From NCBI GenBank assembly GCA_001871755.1, contig MNXL01000177.1:1-15136 (forward strand): a stretch of DNA of 15,136 bases, in the 5' to 3' direction. Below, piece after piece: positions 14,035 to 15,136 of this stretch (position 1 is the stretch's first letter; every line of letters begins with the position of its first letter). The notes under the pieces were generated by a model. That model saw only the letters and a program-made list of their open reading frames with translations. It was not told the DNA's origin and did not search any database. Source of the stretch: Anaerolineae bacterium CG2_30_64_16. Its GTDB lineage: Bacteria; Chloroflexota; Anaerolineae; CG2-30-64-16. The position numbers and the translations under genes were made by a program.

Positions 14035-15051
14035 TCAGCGCCTGCGGCGGCGTAGGTGACGCTGACGACTGGGTCGCGATTCCTGATCCTGGATTGTTTC
14101 TGCCTCTTTCGCTCCCCCCTTGCCTGAATCGGGCGCCTCACCTCGTTTGTCCCCTCTGGCGCGCGCCGATCGGCGTGCCGGTCTCCTGGCGGTTTGTTCT
14201 GGGGTGGGCGCGGGCTTGCTCTCGGCCGCGGCCAGGGGTAGATCTTCCAATGGCGTCTCCAGCGGCACCTCGATGTACTGTGTGGTGTCGTTTGGACCGT
14301 CTACCTTGACGGTGACTGAGTTGCGCAGCACGTGCACCTGCTTGACCTTGCCCGGCCCCTCTGGGGTCACCAGCGTGCTGTTGATGCGCGGCATCTGGCG
14401 GCGGGCTTCGGCATAGAAGTCATTCTCGTAGCTCAGACAGCAGAGCAGCCGGCCGCACACGCCAGAAACCTCAGATGTGTTGAGGGGCAGATCCTGCTGT
14501 TTGGCCATTTTGATCGAGACCGGCGTGAACTCGCGCAGCCACGATGCGCAGCAGAACTCGCGGCCGCAGCGCCCCAGCCCGCCCAAGAACTTCGCTTCGT
14601 CCCGCACTCCCACCTGGCGCATCTCCACTCGCGTGCGCAACGTTTGGGCCAGCTCGTGCACCAGGTTGCGGAAATCGATCCGCTGTTCCGCGGTGAAGTA
14701 GACCACGACGCTGCTGCCGTCGAATGCGTACTCGGCCTTGACGACCTTCATGTCGAGCCGGAGGGCAGCGGCTTTCTCGCGGCAAACGTCCAAAGTCTCG
14801 GCCTCTTTGTGGGCCATCTGGTCGCTCTGCACCATGTCCCAGGCGGTCGCCCGGCGCACCACCGGTTTCAGCACTCCGCTGATCTCCGCTGGAGGCACTT
14901 CGCACGGCGCAAGCACCACCTCACCCATCGCCCTGCCGCGCGAGGTCTCGACGATTACTCGCTCACCTGCCTGCAGATCCTCGATGCCGGTCGGGTCGAA
15001 GTAGTAAACCTTGGTCACTGGTTTGAACGCGACACCTACAATAGTTGGCAT
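14035..15051 (-). CDS. ricT: RicT/YaaT (PSP1 domain) regulatory iron-sulfur protein
   Basis: PSP1-domain protein of 338 residues. In Bacillus, RicT (YaaT) forms the Y-complex with RicA and RicF, binds [4Fe-4S] clusters and assists RNase Y in mRNA maturation and the Spo0F phosphorelay. The conserved core, about 1-265, includes FDPTGIEDLQAGERVIVET, EYAFDGSSVVVYFTAEQRIDFR as separate blocks, and two cysteine clusters: GRCGREFCC (Cys162, 167, 168) and GVCGRLLCC (Cys199, 204, 205). Residues about 276-338 are an unusual low-complexity basic tail with repeated Arg and ending in five arginines. The ATG at 15051 has AGGAGAG seven bases upstream; the upstream frame to 15126 runs through the octamer repeat and is not used. 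No ricA or ricF is in the window. Confidence 0.95.
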   Translation of the reverse strand: MPTIVGVAFKPVTKVYYFDPTGIEDLQAGERVIVETSRGRAMGEVVLAPCEVPPAEISGVLKPVVRRATAWDMVQSDQMAHKEAETLDVCREKAAALRLDMKVVKAEYAFDGSSVVVYFTAEQRIDFRNLVHELAQTLRTRVEMRQVGVRDEAKFLGGLGRCGREFCCASWLREFTPVSIKMAKQQDLPLNTSEVSGVCGRLLCCLSYENDFYAEARRQMPRINSTLVTPEGPGKVKQVHVLRNSVTVKVDGPNDTTQYIEVPLETPLEDLPLAAAESKPAPTPEQTARRPARRSARARGDKRGEAPDSGKGGAKEAETIQDQESRPSRQRHLRRRRR

Positions 15052-15072
15052 TACACGGCTCTCCTGCCTATC

Positions 15073-15107
15073 TTGACACGGTGACACGGTGACATGGTGA
15101 CACGGTG
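15073..15107. repeat. 8-bp tandem repeats upstream of ricT
   Basis: Four units of the GTGACACG type run in tandem at 15073-15104 (the first begins TT, the third has one change, GTGACATG), followed by a partial GTG. The array ends 22 bases before the ricT ATG and so lies in its leader or promoter region, just upstream of the AGGAGAG ribosome-binding site. Function unknown. Confidence 0.85.
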
Positions 15108-15136
15108 AAAAAACGTATCTTCTCAATTCTTCGGGG

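Overview
The window is GC-rich DNA (only intergenic patches are AT-rich) with ordinary, densely packed bacterial genes and no phage, plasmid, IS or RNA genes that I can recognise. The gene set suggests a member of the Chloroflexota, probably Anaerolineae/Caldilineae-like. The indications are a Thermus/Chloroflexota-type glucose-binding lipoprotein with MalF/MalG-type permeases, a processive galacto/glucosyl-diacylglycerol synthase-like GT28 enzyme, a YgeY-like M20 hydrolase, SpoVS together with RicT (YaaT), and intergenic arrays of 7-8 bp tandem repeats. This assignment is inference from family memory, not from a database search.

Layout, left to right. 1-2935 (minus strand) is a sugar ABC importer operon: lipoprotein substrate-binding protein, then permease 1, then permease 2, which is cut by the window edge. 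A strong sigma70-type promoter lies at 3115-3144. A ~180 bp inverted array of octamer repeats separates the binding-protein gene from the permeases. 3267-4184 (plus) is a secreted LysM-LysM-M23 cell-wall endopeptidase, divergent from the importer. 4213-5230 (minus) is an OsmC-like thiol peroxidase followed after one base by a membrane-anchored TlpA-type thioredoxin. 5272-5350 holds dRS3-like GC palindromes. 5415-7789 (minus) is an M20 metallohydrolase followed closely by a GT28 lipid glycosyltransferase. 7936-11797 (minus) is a small exopolysaccharide/glycan module of two GT4 glycosyltransferases and a polyprenyl-phosphate hexose-1-phosphate transferase. 11887-13614 (minus) is an M1-type metallopeptidase lipoprotein. 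13677-13985 (plus) is spoVS, convergent with ricT (14035-15051, minus).

Functionally, the window combines sugar import, envelope construction (peptidoglycan hydrolase, glycolipid synthase, glycan initiation and extension), extracytoplasmic hydrolysis and redox protection, plus two conserved regulators named for sporulation but widespread in non-sporulating bacteria. I found no convincing new defence or mobile system. The most unusual content is intergenic: three short-period tandem arrays (two of them inverted to form hairpins), a dRS3-like inverted pair, and a 100 bp segment bounded by 16 bp inverted repeats.
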